A stretch of DNA of 64,000 nt from Cavia porcellus (GCF_034190915.1 NW_026947488.1:1994501-2058500); one strand, 5' to 3'; positions 34,875 through 46,690 are shown, counted from the stretch's first letter. Program-made: numbers and translations. Notes: a model not told the origin generated them from the sequence alone.

Positions 34875-35180
34875 GTCTCCAGGCAGTCCTGCACTGGGGG
34901 AGCCACCCGGGATGGCACCCACAAATCCATGCCATGCCTGGAGACCATGGGCCCCACCTGCCGGCAGAGACTGGTGCCCCAGAGTAAGTCGGTCCATCAC
35001 GAGAGTCATCAGCAACCGCGTGGACCCTTCTGGGCCCAGCCCAGAGGGAGAGAGGAGCCAAAAAGCTGGGGAGTCCCGCGCCTGCAGCCAAGGTCCACTT
35101 GAATTCCCTCACCAGCACTGGCTGCTGCCGCCGTTTTCAGGGTATAGCAGCTGGGGAAGGCTCGAGCCTGCTTCTGCAAG
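34875..35180 (+). other. GATA5: GATA5 3' UTR, proximal part
   Basis: This is the untranslated sequence after the TAG. No AATAAA or ATTAAA occurs here or in the following 700 bp. The true mRNA end is therefore either downstream of the SINE at 35180 or uses a variant signal such as AATACA at 35616-35621. Confidence 0.5.
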
Positions 35181-35340
35181 CTGGCGTGGTGGCCACACCT
35201 GTCACCCCAGCACTCGAGAGGCTGAGACAGGAGAATCGCCGTGAGTTTGAGGCCAGCCTCAGCTATGTAACAAGTTTAAGGCCAGACTGGACGACGTAGA
35301 CCCTGTCTCAGAAAAACAAAAGACGGGAAAAAAAAAGAAA
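35180..35340 (+). mobile_element. B1-like SINE just after GATA5, probably inside its 3' UTR
   Basis: Sense-strand B1-like unit: it has the A-box-like start, CACTCGAGAGGCTGAG, a duplicated GTTTGAGGCCAGCC / GTTTAAGGCCAG segment, CCCTGTCTCAG and an A-rich tail. It lies 306 bp after the stop codon. Confidence 0.85.
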
Positions 35341-35619
35341 CCTGGATTCCAACCAACAGACCTGAGGCCATACCAGTAGTAGTGGGGGACCCTGGGCATG
35401 GGGTCTGCTGGGGCCTCAAGGTCTTCCCTCCCTCATTTGAGGGAAGGCACCCTGGTGCACAGTCTTTCCCTGCTCAAGGACACAGGACTGCTGGGGACAG
35501 ATATGTAAGTTGTGCACTGTACCAGGACACCATCCTGAGAGGGAGCGGGCCACACTGCCATCACCACCACCTGTGTATTTATTTGGATGGGTTTTGAGGT
35601 GGGTTCGTGAACAACAATA

Positions 35620-36050
35620 CAGGAATCCAAGCAGCCAAGTTGGTAAATTTGGAATTTAATTAACTGCGCTCAGGACCACTTGTATGCAGAATGCCCCCTC
35701 CCACCTTCAGGGTCCAAACAAGCAGCCCCAAACTGGAAAGTTACAGAGTTTTTAAAAGAGAGAATCACAAAAGACACCCTGTTGGAAACAATGTAGCTCG
35801 AATCTTTCATTAATTTTTGGTTGACACCTGTATCCTGCTGCTTTTGTTGAGCAGGTTAATTTTTCTCCCGTGGATACAGCTCATTCTGCTTTTCTCCTGG
35901 GAGTTGTACCCTGAGTAATTTTCCCATTTTCCTGAATGCAGGGCACTAGCGAAATGCAGGGCTCAAGATGGCATCAGTTATGCCAAGCTACAACAGTTTT
36001 GCAGGGTGGGCAGTAAAGGGCCTTGTTCTGACCAGATCTGTGTACCGTGG
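35620..36050. mobile_element. Probable endogenous-retrovirus-derived fragment
   Basis: A 430-bp AT-richer block differs in composition from its flanks and resembles rodent retroviral-type repeats in general texture (short T-rich runs and splice-like TTTTCTCC tracts). No open frame is present. The family is not identified and the call rests on resemblance only. Confidence 0.35.
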
Positions 36051-36073
36051 CCACTTCTACGTTGTGATGGGGG

Positions 36074-36170
36074 AAGGGCTGCCTCTCTGCAGCCCAGACT
36101 GGCTGTCTACGCCCAGTGATCCTCCTGCCTCAGGCCCCAGAATGCTGGGATGACACCACACCCAGCTCAT
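36074..36170 (-). mobile_element. B1-like SINE fragment
   Basis: A truncated reverse-orientation B1-like sequence with CAGCCCAGACTGGC, GATCCTCCTGCCTCAG and AATGCTGGGATGACACCACAC. Confidence 0.7.
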
Positions 36171-39100
36171 GGCTACTTCTTACTGGCAGCGTAAAATATC
36201 GGGGGGGGGGGGGGTTGTTTGGACAGAGGTGTTGTCGGGGTTGGGGATGTGGCCCCTCCTCCGGGCTCAGCTGGGACCTTCCCCACACAGTTGGTATCGC
36301 TGCTCACACTACCCCTCAGTGCCAAGAAACTGATGTTGGGGGCAGCGGGGAGCAGGGTCCTGCAGAGGTCACCTCCTTGCTTCACCCAGGTGCTGCTTTT
36401 CTCCAGGAAGACCTGGTTTTGCCGGGAAGCCAGGAACCTGGATGGTTTAAATGTGAACTCTTCTAATTCAAAGCTTGGTTTAAACTCTGTCTGCATTTCA
36501 CAGTCTTTGAAATATAGGCGTCAACTGTAACCCGGTGGGCCACAGGCCAGCCTGCAGTGGCCACTCCGAGTTTAAAACTTTACACCTAACCCCAGAGTTG
36601 TTCAGAAGCCCAGTCCCGAGTCTCCAGCCCAGTTCCACGTGAGCACCCTGGGCTTCTAAAATAAGTGAAGCCCCGACCACAGCTCAGAAACACCCCCTGG
36701 GGACCTAACCTGCGGGCCTTGGGGCTCACAGACAGCAGCTTTAGGGTCCTCGGTGGGGCGCGGATGCTGGGCAGAGAAAGGTGATGGGCCCTGGTGCCCC
36801 GTGTGGCCTGGGATGGGCCCTAGAGGCACAGGCAGAGGCAAGGTGGCCACATCTTTGCCCCTGAGTGGGGACCTGCTTGGAGCCTCCTGCCATGCCCCCT
36901 CCTGGAAAGTAACTCCAGCTGACCCCGCTACCTCCGTCCCACCGGAGCTGCGCCTGGGACTGCGGCGCCCACATCCGCCAGACCTGGCTCCAGTGAGGAC
37001 CTGGGCACAGGCCTTGTGCTGGTCCTTGCCAGAGCTGTTTTCAGCCTCAAGGGAGGAGGGCACATCAGCCTCACCTTGAGCCCCAGTGCTGACCAAGCAG
37101 ACGCCTGCATCCGGAAGGTCCCACGTGTGAGCACCGAGGTGTGGACCCCTGGACCTGCTGGGGCCTGGCAGGCACCACAGGCACTGGGCCCTCTCCACTG
37201 GGGGTGCTACCACCTGTCCTGGTCCAGAGGCTGTGGACTTGCCCAAGGGCCCATTCCCAAGTAAGGAGACTGAGGCATGGAGGTAAGTGGTCTCCTGGCC
37301 AGGGAGGGCTTGGTGCCCAGCCAAGCTCAGCCAGGGACAGTGACCCCCGAGCAGCCCCCTGGGCCACAGAGCCAGGACCTCGCCCTGCTGGGTCTCTGCA
37401 CCCAGGCCTGGTGAGCAGCCAGCCAGGTGGAGGAGACTCCACTCGCCTGACCAGAAGAGCACCAGGGCCACGAGGCTGGGTGAGGGCCACGCGCTGCCAC
37501 ATCCTACACCTCGCTGCAGGCTGACGCTGGCAGCCCCATGGCTCCAGCCAATCCTCTCCATCTAAGCCCGGTTTCCTGGTCTGTGTGTGAGTGTGTAACA
37601 CACCCATGTAGTGTCCCTGGGAGGCCCAGATGCACCGCCAGTGCTTCCTGGCCCCGCTACGGCAACCTGTACAGGGTGGGTGAGGTCCCTGTGGACAGGA
37701 GGAGCTGGGCTGATGGGGACCCAGCACTGTCCCAAGTCCCCGTCCATGAAGAGGGGTCACCACGGTGAGGAGGCTTAGCCACTGACACCAGGGAAGCAGC
37801 CCCTTCCTTTCCATCTCAGTGCTCAGGACTTGCCCAGGATGAGGCAAGGGCCTCCCCTGGCATGGTCATTGCTGCTTTCCCCGCTCAAGGTGGAAGCTGG
37901 CCAGACCAAGGCCCTGAGACAGCTGCCGCACCCCTCCCGGCCACTTCCTGCTGCCCTCCTGCCGCAAGGCATAAGTCACCAGATGAGGCAGGAGGCCCGC
38001 AGGTGAGGGCAGCCCGGGGCCCCTTGTCAGAAGGGGGGACAAAGGAAAGGTCACCTTACTGGCTGATAGGCAGCCGAGATCCCACCGCCTTGGAGCTAAG
38101 GCTGATGTACCTGGACATCTGTCCCCTTGTCTGTGGAGCACATCCCTGGTCCCCCACCCGATGCTCAGACCTAGGCATCCTGGGGAAGGGAGAAGCCCGT
38201 AGTGAAACCCAAAACTCAAAGGCATAGAGTGTAGGAAAGGGGGCCCAGGGTTCATCTGAACCATTGACGGAGTGGCTCTGCTCCCTGCTCCCATGTGTGC
38301 TCAGCTGCCCATCCTGTTCCCAGGCCCAGCTGCAGTGGTCACCGTGGGTCCAGAGTGCTCACTGCACCCGGACCCCTTGGGGTTCTGAGTGTGCTGAGGA
38401 TGGAACTAGGCCCTGCCTGCCCTAGACTGGCCCCGCCCCCAGCCCCCTTACTTGGATTCCAAGGCTGCTCTTCAAGGGGCAGCTGAATATTGGGGACATC
38501 ACTGTGTCACCCTGTGGGTGACACGCACATGCAAAGTGTGGCGTGTGTCTGCATAGGGAAAATCACTATCTGGGGAAGTGATAAAAGGTACCAGCATCTT
38601 ATTTGACCAAGTAAGGACATTTCTTAGTAAAGCTCACTCACTGTCACTACCTTCAGATCGGTCACCAACATCAGTGCTGTCACCAAAAACACCGAAACTG
38701 CCCAAGACAGGAGATCTTAGCAGGGGCACTGACGCCCACAGGCCCTCGCTGCTGGCCTTTGCTGCAAGCACAGACAGCTCTCAGAGACCGGGGCCACGCT
38801 CCAGAGTGTGTGGATGGTGGTGCCAGACAGGAGCAGCTGAGGGGCACAGGGCAGCCGGGACTCCACAGGAAGGCAAGTGGAGCCCACTGGCCAGGTGGCC
38901 CAGACCCACGCCGTCCTTGAGAGAGACGCCGGTTCCCCGGCCCCTGCGGCTGGGTGTATGTCGGATCCTCAGAGCCTCTAGTCCCACCGGTGGGCAGCAG
39001 CTGGCATCTCGGCTCAGTGGAGGCCTGGGCTCAGTCTCCCGCTCTGAGGCTCAGCTGGGCAGCCAGCCAGAGGTTCCTCAGCTTCCTGTTCCCCCGTCCT

Positions 39101-39530
39101 GCAGCTCACGGCTTGTTATCCCACGTCACCCTCTCCCAGCCAGCCAGCCCCACCTCATCCCCACCTGGCCCTAGACCGGTCCTGGAGCAAGTCCCCCGGG
39201 CTCATCCCTGGAGGGGACAGTGGGTCTAGGAAACCAAGCCCCCTGGGGGTGATGCCCTCCACATCTTGCTCTGGGCTAGATGTGGGGGGCTCTGCACATG
39301 GATTCCCTTCTGCGGATCAGAAAATGAGGCCAGAGAGAGGCAGCCCCAGCGGCTGCCAGGCTGCAGGCAGGCAGACCCTGGGGTACCTGAGGCCCCCGAC
39401 ACACATACACATTAGTGGGGGCTGAACCAGGTCCAAAGCAGAGGGGCTGCCTACGCCCCACAGGAGACTGGCCCCTGGGGGCCACTCCGGGCAGGGTGGG
39501 CAGCGGACAGCCCCTCCTCGCAGTACCCTG
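36171..39530. other. Intergenic, no gene recognised
   Basis: No SINE is visible. Two overlapping minus-strand open frames (36656-37561, 37071-37847) lack known motifs. A perfect 9-bp inverted repeat with a 3-bp loop is at 38504-38524. Confidence 0.5.
36201..36214. repeat. 14-base G homopolymer
   Basis: An uninterrupted G run next to the B1 fragment; potentially G-quadruplex-prone and of uncertain length. Confidence 0.7.
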
Positions 39531-39539
39531 TGCAGCCGC

Positions 39540-39620
39540 CAAGACGTTGACACAGACGGCTCCAGCTGCCTTATTTATGACCTGATAACGTGCCCTTGCC
39601 CCCGAGGGACGGCGTCTGGC
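39540..39620. promoter_or_regulatory. Candidate enhancer core with E-box, MEF2-like and GATA motifs
   Basis: Within about 30 bp are CAGCTG (about 39563), a MEF2-like CTTATTTATG (about 39570-39579) and CTGATAACG (TGATAA at 39583-39588). Retained CpGs surround them in otherwise CpG-poor DNA. The content fits muscle or heart enhancers and is 4.7 kb past the stop codon; the target gene is inference. Confidence 0.35.
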
Positions 39621-39893
39621 TGCGCTGGGGCCAGGAGGCCTGGGGGAGGAGGAAGGCGGTGGGGACCGCGCCAGTCCAGCCGCACCTAGGCCAGGCTCCC
39701 ACCCCAGACTCTGGGCCAAAACACGAGACAGCTTCGTCCTCAGCCTGTCTTTGCTTCTGTCCTCTGAACAGCAAGCCGGGGGGAGTCGCCTTGGGGCCAC
39801 ATTTGCCCCCAGAGACCTGTGCCCCTGCTGCCACCCCTGCTCTCCCAGTTGGGCCTCTCCTCACCACGCACCCCTCACCGTGTTTCTGCTGCG

Positions 39894-39908
39894 CCCCCCC
39901 CCCCCCCC
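39894..39908. repeat. C homopolymer
   Basis: An uninterrupted run of about 15 C. Confidence 0.75.
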
Positions 39909-40560
39909 GCATTCTCCCCTTGCCATCTTGCTCAGACTTTCCATGATGTGGATCTGGGCCCGTGCTGCCTCACAGACCAGCTCGTCACAGCTGGGCCAGC
40001 CTTCGCACCCTGTGCCTCGGGGCGCCCTTTTCCTGGAATCAGAACCACTCTCCGGTGCAGAGATCTGGTCACTGCAGAGCTCTGGCCCTTTGCACATGCC
40101 ATTCCCTCGGCCCACTTCATTTCATGGGTCTCCCTGGTGACTCAGGATTCAAGACCTTCTGATGCCCTCCCTTCTCCTCCATAAAGTCTTTGTAGGAGCA
40201 CTCGGAGGTCACAGCCCACCAACTCCTGCTGCCCTACCTGGAGGTTAAGAGAGCCGGCCCCGAAGGCCTCTTGTGGACAAACCAGCATGATTACACAGCT
40301 GTGTACACCTGTGAACCTGGGCGTGTGTGTTCACCAGCCTGTGGAGGCCTTGTGATGGGAGGCGATGAGCTCTGCCTTTGAGGTGGGCAGGACCCCACTC
40401 TGCCACCCCAACACGGCTCGGGGGTGCCACAGGCTGAGCCATCACCTGCCACACCCAGGGCACGCTGGGCAGTGGAAAGAAGGGAGATGCCCAGCGAGAG
40501 GGAGGAGTTAAATTCTCAGGAAACGTGTGTAGCTGAGACCTCAAGGGAAGACACAGGTTT

Positions 40561-40741
40561 GGGGTTCTGTTTGTTGCATTTTGCTTTTTGGTGTTTTGTT
40601 TTGTGGTACTGGGAATTCAACCTCCGCTGCCTTTCTTCAAATTCTCTGACAGCAGAGACGCTCAGACTGGGCTCAAATTTTCGACCCTCCTACCTCAGTC
40701 TTGCAGAGTGCCAGGCTGACAGGTATGCGCCACTGAACCCA
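40561..40741 (-). mobile_element. B1/ID composite SINE, reverse orientation
   Basis: An ID-like end (GGTACTGGGAATTCAACC) is followed by a decayed B1-like unit (GACTGGGCTCAAATTTTCG, CCTACCTCAGTCTTGC, GCGCCACTGAACCC) after a T/G-rich tail. Confidence 0.65.
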
Positions 40742-40824
40742 ACAAGATCAGAATTCTCAGGAATGTTTACTGAGCTCCGCTGGAAAGGAGATAGGCAGGA
40801 TTTTAACTCCCTACACGGTGTGCC

Positions 40825-40985
40825 CAATCCCCAAGTATATAAATATTCTGTGTGTGATTAATATGCAGGAAAATGGATGATATCAGTGGTTATCTCCTGA
40901 CAATTTATAGCTTATTCTAAAGTCTACTTTTTCTAAACTTTTCCAGTGAATCAGCTTTGATCACCAAGAAGAAGCAATGAACACA
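40825..40985. mobile_element. Ancient interspersed-repeat fragment (family unassigned)
   Basis: AT-rich stretch containing CAGTGGTTATCTCCTGA followed by T-rich sequence, typical in texture of the 3' part of an old mammalian interspersed repeat. It is distinct from the GC-rich flanks. Confidence 0.35.
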
Positions 40986-41839
40986 GCTTCTCTGAGCCTG
41001 CAAGGGCCCACTCTGACCACAGCATCACTGCCTCCTTGGCCAGGAGGGCCTGGGGCGGTGACCCATAGCCTGGTGCACAGGTGTCTCCCCATGGGGGCTC
41101 TCCAAGGAGTGGGAGATGGCCACTGTCCCTTCTGTTTGCTCTTGGAAGGTCTGGGGATAAGTAGGGCTGGCCCACACAGGCCCACCTCTGGCCTGTCTCT
41201 TCCCCTGGCAGAATGTCGGTTTCCCCTCAGGGACAATGGCTTTGGTGAGACTCAGAGGCCCCGGTGAGGCAGACCCGCCTCCCCCTGTGCACGCGGGCCA
41301 TGCTGGGTGCCGCCTCCTGGCCTTTGCTTTCACAGTTCCTGCAGCCCAAAACCCTACCCCATGCGCTCGAGCTGACAGGTTTTCCCTCATCTTTCAGACC
41401 TCAGCTGGAGTACCGGCTCTTCAGGGGACACTCCGTGTCCACCCTGCTCCACGTGCTGCCCTGTGCTGCTCTCAGGCAGCGTCCCTCCACTGTCCCAGCA
41501 TCTGCCCATCCTACAATTACAGAGTTCACTGTCTGTTGCCTTCCCTTCCACTTGGCCCACCAGAAGCAGCTGCCCAGCATTGCTGTGTGGCAGCTGGGTG
41601 TCCACACCTGGCATGGGCAACCTTCAGTGCTTGGGAAAGAAGCCAGTGACTTAGCAAATAAACAAAAGAGCCTTGCAGGGTGCCTGCCCCCTCGATTCTG
41701 GGGTGGGGCTGATCACCCCCCTCCCAGGATCTCCCAGCCCCGGAGCTGGCGATGGGGACTTCTGCCCACCTGAGTCCCCTGTGGAGCTCTCATACCACTG
41801 AGGACACCAGAGACAGGACCAAGGGAAAGGGAAACAAAA

Positions 41840-42012
41840 GGGCTTCTGTGAGAGGGCTTTAGGACCTGCGTGAGGAGGGGCCCCAGAATCTACATGAGAA
41901 CATCCCCAAGACCCATGTGAGGGCAGCTTCAGACCCTCTGTCTGATGTTCCAGGACCTGGAGGAAGTGGGTCCCTAGGACTTCTGTGAGATGGGCCTCAG
42001 GACCTGTGTGGA
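41840..42012. repeat. 22-bp minisatellite, left part
   Basis: About eight degenerate units with the recurring core CTTCTGTGAG / CCTGCGTGAG, spaced 19-25 bp (41843, 41865, 41888, 41912, 41937, 41956, 41980, 42002). The same repeat resumes at 43850 after an insertion. Confidence 0.75.
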
Positions 42013-42030
42013 AAGACAGACAGACAGAGG

Positions 42031-43848
42031 AGTATGAGGAGTATGTACCCTTCCGAGTCATTCTGCATGTGGCCAGACCCCATTACCAAAGGTAAAGCTG
42101 TGGGGGACATTCTAGACCTTCCCCACCCCACCCCAAAAGGCTCATACCCCTCTTACTATGCAAAACGCACTTAGCCCATCTCTAAAAACTACCGAAGTCT
42201 CAACAGTCCCAGCAGTGCTGAAAAACCCAAGTACAAAGTCTTTTCTGAGACCCAAGGCAGACTGCTAGCTGGGAGTCCCTGTAAAAATCCCAAAGAAAGT
42301 CAAACACTCCCAGTATAAGATGGAGGAAACATCTCCATTCTAAAATGTAGGAAGAGGAATAGACAGGAATAGACAGAAAGCAGACCATAGCAAGGCCCAA
42401 ACTAGCAGAGCAACATAAAATCCTTAGCTCCGTGTTCAGCAGGCGGGGTGAGCTGGGATGAGATGTCCACTCCAAGGCCGGGTGGCCCCACCCCATAACC
42501 TTGCTGCCTGCGGCCCACCTGGCCTCTCTCTTAGCCTGGCTCTGCTCACTGCCTGCAGATTCACTGATGGCGTCTCCAACTTGCTAGGGTCCCTGTGGCT
42601 CTTTGGCTTCACTGTCACAGCTCCGCACCCTGCCCTCTGACGGGCTCCCGGCAGGCAGTGTGACCCCACTTCCTGAGCCTCATGAAATCCAGTGGAAGCC
42701 TCCATGTCTTCGTAACTCTTGCATTCTGCATGCTTGAAAAACTACAACCACACAGACAATGCCAAGGATGGTCTCCAGCTGAGCAGCACCCGGGACCGCT
42801 CCCAGGACCGCTGCAGCAGCTCCTGCGGGCCTGAGTGAATATACTTACTAGGTGACTCCAGGTGAGCAGACATCCCAAAGACTCTTCTCAAATGCAAGAG
42901 TTACAGCTTTGCACTCCTAGGCTGCAACTGAGTCTTGCTGACTTCTGAGATTCCTGTAAGGCATCTTTCTTCTTGTACAAAGCTCTGTACAAAGCTCTGA
43001 GCTTCTTTTAAATGCTAAACTTTTCAGCAATTATTGTCTCTTTTGCTCCCACTTCACAGGCGCTCCTTTTATGATAAAACTGAAACCTTCTCAAAGCATT
43101 TGCTCCTTATTCTCACTGTGGATTTAGCTAACAGCAGCCAGCAGTACCACGCCACAGCCTGAGTGTTGAGCTGCTTGGGATTTCCTCCCACAGAGGAGTC
43201 CGCCCCTTTCATGTCAGCCTCCTGCAAAGTTTCAGGACGTGGGCAAAATACAGACAAATGTCCTGCAAGAATATAATGGCTGCTGCTCCAGCACCCGAGA
43301 GAGTCCTTATTTCCGACTGAAACCTCACGATCCTGGCCCTTACCATCCACATTCTCATCAGGACTCGTCTTCTGAGTTCCCACCAGCATTTCCTGTCCAG
43401 CTTGGCTCACAGCCTCCTTCACTTCTCTGGCCGACATTTGCAGACATTTCTGGAGTTCTCCCATAAACCAGTCCCACAGGGTCACACACAGCCCCAGCAG
43501 TGACCACGCTTCTGGTGCTGATACTCTATATTAACCGCTTTCCCCACCCCTAGGATGAAATCCCTCACACCCGAAATGTGTAGGAGATGGTTATTTTGGC
43601 TGACATCTTCAGTGGGTTCAGTCCACGCTCCACAGGCTCCATGGCCGACACATCAGACCCATCCTGGTTAAAGAGCATGAAAAGAAAAGCTATTCCCATC
43701 GTGGGAAGCAGAAAGCAGTGAGAGGAACAGGAGGACTCATCAAGCATTTGCACACCTTCCAAGGCACAGCTCAGTCACTGCCCCTTCTAACGAGGCACTA
43801 CCTCCAAACATTCAACTGTGGAAGCCATTCTAGATATAAACCATAGCA
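42031..43848. mobile_element. 1.8-kb retroelement-like insertion splitting a minisatellite
   Basis: This AT-richer block interrupts a 22-bp tandem array present on both sides. Parts resemble internal sequence of non-autonomous LTR retrotransposons of the ERVL-MaLR type as I recall them. Other parts (around 42300-42420) resemble rodent LTR-type repeats. No open reading frame of note is present, so it carries no intact proteins. The exact family and ends are uncertain. Confidence 0.5.
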
Positions 43849-43849
43849 G

Positions 43850-44180
43850 ATGGGTCTCAGGTCCTCTGTAAGGTACGTCCTAGGACCTGTGTGAGCTGGG
43901 TCCCAGGACTTGTATGAGGAATTATGAGAGAACTTGTGTGACATGGGTCCCAAGAAGACTTCATGAGGTGCATCTGGCTTCTGTGATATGGGTCCCAAGT
44001 GCTCTGTGAGACAGACCCCAGGATTTGTGTGAGGCATGCCCTAGCTCCTGCGGGAGATGGGCACCAGGCCTGGGTGCAGGAGGAATCTCTAGCTCTGAGC
44101 TGAGTGAGGTTTCCAGGACCAGTGAGAGGGACTCCTGGGGCCTGTACGATGGAGTCCCAGCAGTATGTTCTGGGAGGAGG
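43850..44180. repeat. 22-bp minisatellite, right part
   Basis: At least nine degenerate units with the recurring core CTTGTGTGAG and a GGGTCCCAGGA spacer. The starts at 43866, 43887, 43909, 43933, 43959, 43978, 44002, 44023 and 44045 give a 19-26 bp period. Units become less regular towards 44180. Confidence 0.78.
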
Positions 44181-44511
44181 ACTTGTGACTGACCCCTGCA
44201 TGACGGAGCTGGTGCTCAGACAGCCCTGAGAGAAGGGGGCCAGCCCAGGAGCTCTGGCAGCCTCCCTATGCCCACCGGATCCCACAGAAGCTCTGCAGCG
44301 CTGGCTCAGGGCTGTGCTGATGCAGGCAAGGAGGCCAGCTTCCCTCCAGGTCAGCGTGTCCCTGCCACACTGCAGTGTGACTCCAGGGCCCCAAGGGGCC
44401 CTCCTGGGCTCTGCCGCAAGGAAGAGGTGCCAGGGAAAGGACGCAGATCGGTGCCTTCCCACAGGCCCTCCTGCTGCCCTGCTCAACTTCGAATTCTGGT
44501 TTGATTTGGTT

Positions 44512-44727
44512 TGGGTTTTTTTGTTTTTGGTACCGGGGATCGAACTCATGACCTTGTGCTTACCAAGCAAGCCCTTGAGTCACTGAACTAAATCCCAGCC
44601 TTGGTTTGTTTTTTTTGAGACCATGTAGTTTAGACTGGCTCTGAACTCACTATGTAGCCCAGGCTGACCTCAAACTCATAGGCATCCTCCTGTTTCAGCC
44701 TCCCAAGTTGCTGGGATTACAACAAAC
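44512..44727 (-). mobile_element. B1/ID composite SINE, reverse orientation
   Basis: A reverse ID unit (GGTACCGGGGATCGAACTC to ACTGAACTAAATCCCAGCC, to about 44601) is followed through a T-rich linker by a reverse B1-like unit (TAGCCCAGGCTGACCTC, CAGCCTCCCAAGTTGCTGG). The linker and order are those of a composite element. Confidence 0.82.
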
Positions 44728-44729
44728 AC

Positions 44730-46425
44730 AGAGATCCCTTCATACCAGAGGACTCAGAGCTCTGGCTGGGTCTGGCTATGGAACAGGTCTGTCCTGCAGC
44801 AGTCCAGGTTGGGATGAGGGGAGGGCATGGAATTGGGGAGAAGCTCCCAGGCTTGGGGCTGTCGGCCCCATGTGCCAGGCAGAGATCAGAGGTCACCCAG
44901 GAGCCCTGAGACTAGACGCCAACATGACACAGCCTTTGGGAGTAGGAGCGTTGCCCTCAAAGCATGGGAGATGTGGGCCCCACCAGCCCAGCTTGCCATC
45001 CCGGGGCTGGCGGTAGTGAGGGGAGGACACATGGGCCCAGATTTGAGAGCCTTGCAATGTCCTCTACCAGTCTGGCAAGGTCCCTCCCTGGCCGTGACAG
45101 GATCTGCAGAAATGCAGGGCTCCACAGGCCCTGGCCCGGCCTGGCTGCAGAGGGACTGTGTGGGGGACAACTGGCCCCGCCACGAACCAGGGTTCTGACA
45201 CCACCTCAGAGCCCAGAGCTTGGAACTGGGGCCCCCACGTCGTTAAGCAGCGGTCACGCGGCGTAGGGAGAACTAGCAGGGTGCTTGGAAGGGTTTACTT
45301 TCTGCACTGCCTCCGTGAATGCTCTGAAAATTTTAAACGAAACACAGAAAACCCTAATTCTGAGGTCTCCTTCAGCCAACAGCACTCGCTGAGCACAGCT
45401 GTTGTCAACCTGCCCCTTCCTGTGGCCCTGGTGTTGCCTCCTCAGAAACTCCACGAGGACATCCTGGGAAGAGACGGGGCAGCACAGACAGGCCACCAAC
45501 CTTCTTAGCTAGACCTGAGGTCCCTCGCTTCCTGCCTGCCTCCGCGCCCTCGCCCCGTCCCAAGGCTCGGCTATGATCTGCTGGGAGAGCCTGGAAGGGA
45601 GCAGCCACTTAAGAGACAAATCACCCGTGTTTATTTTATGAATGAGACGGGAAGTTACGCTCTCAAAGTCCTCCATCTGCACGCGGCCAGGAGACATCCA
45701 GATGGCCCCACTTGTAGAAGACCCGGAGAACACACAGCCAGGACCAAGGGGCACCCATAAGGGAGGTGTGGGTACACAAGACAGACACTCCTAAACCCAC
45801 GGCTGGGGCCAGGACAGTGGCCAACCGGCCCAGAGGAGGCGACCAGAAGACCTAGGACAGACAGCAGGTAGGGGGCCTCAGGTCCTCGACAGCATGCAGC
45901 AGGCTAAGGAGCAGCACAGGCCAGGGCCCCCCAGCTGGCCCACTTGTCCTCGTTCTCTTCAGGCCCTGGGACATCTGCATGAAGACCACACAGGGCTCCG
46001 ATCCCAGAGAAGGGAGGGGTGAACCTGCAACTATCCTGTCCATGTTTTCACCTGATCGGAGCCTGCTGGGGCCCTGGTTAGGGCAGCTTAGTCCTGGAAA
46101 AGGGGAGGTACAGGGATGGGGGTGGCCTAGGGACGGAGCCTCAGGACATCCCAGGCCCTCTCCCTTTGCCTCTTACTTCCCTGCTCCGTGGCTCTCATCT
46201 CAGCCCAGCTCTGCCTCCGCAGCTGCTGCCCCTGCAAGGAGAAGAAGGGTCTCTAACGCCTCCTCAGTCCCCGCCTCAGGGCCTCGAAGCAGTGACAGTG
46301 GAGCTGGGCCAGTGCGACAAGGGCCTGCCTTCAAGGGACACAAGTGCCCGTTGGCATGTCAGGGCCACTTCAGGACTGCAGAGGGCTGGGTGCCGGGTGC
46401 CCTCAAGGTCCGGGACCACTCACTG
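44730..46425. other. Intergenic, no gene recognised
   Basis: Unique GC-rich sequence with only chance-length open frames on both strands. Confidence 0.5.
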
Positions 46426-46429
46426 GTCT

Positions 46430-46690
46430 CCTTAGCCCCTCCCGAGAGATTAGCAGCACCATCAGACAGACAATGGGCACTAAAAATACCCAGGGGCAGG
46501 CAGGATTTGCCAGTAACATCTGTAAGCCCTGTCCTGCGGAAGTTATAAATACTAAATAATGTTAATTCAGAGCCGTTTGTCATCTGGGGACAGCTGTGTC
46601 CTTTGTGGAGACAAGGGATGTTTTTCCAGATTTGTAATTTATTGCTTTCTACAGTTAAATGCAGCTATGGGCAAAACAAGAAACATTTGA
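46430..46690. promoter_or_regulatory. Candidate conserved non-coding element (AT-rich, MEF2-like)
   Basis: An AT-rich island in GC-rich flanks holds CTAAAAATAC (MEF2-like, one mismatch), GACAGCTGTG (E-box), GTTAATTCAG (HNF1 half-site-like) and CCTTTGTGG (SOX/TCF-like). There is no repeat signature and no credible coding frame. Confidence 0.28.

Noticed and set aside
36656..37561. 301-codon open frame on the minus strand
   Set aside because: It overlaps another minus-strand frame of 258 codons, has no family motifs and looks like GC-driven chance.
43857..44570. 237-codon minus-strand frame with repeated short motifs
   Set aside because: The apparent repeats are the translated minisatellite and part of a SINE.
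46538..46560. TATA-like TTATAAATAC as a promoter
   Set aside because: There is no CpG island, initiator or downstream exon; it is better read as part of an AT-rich element.
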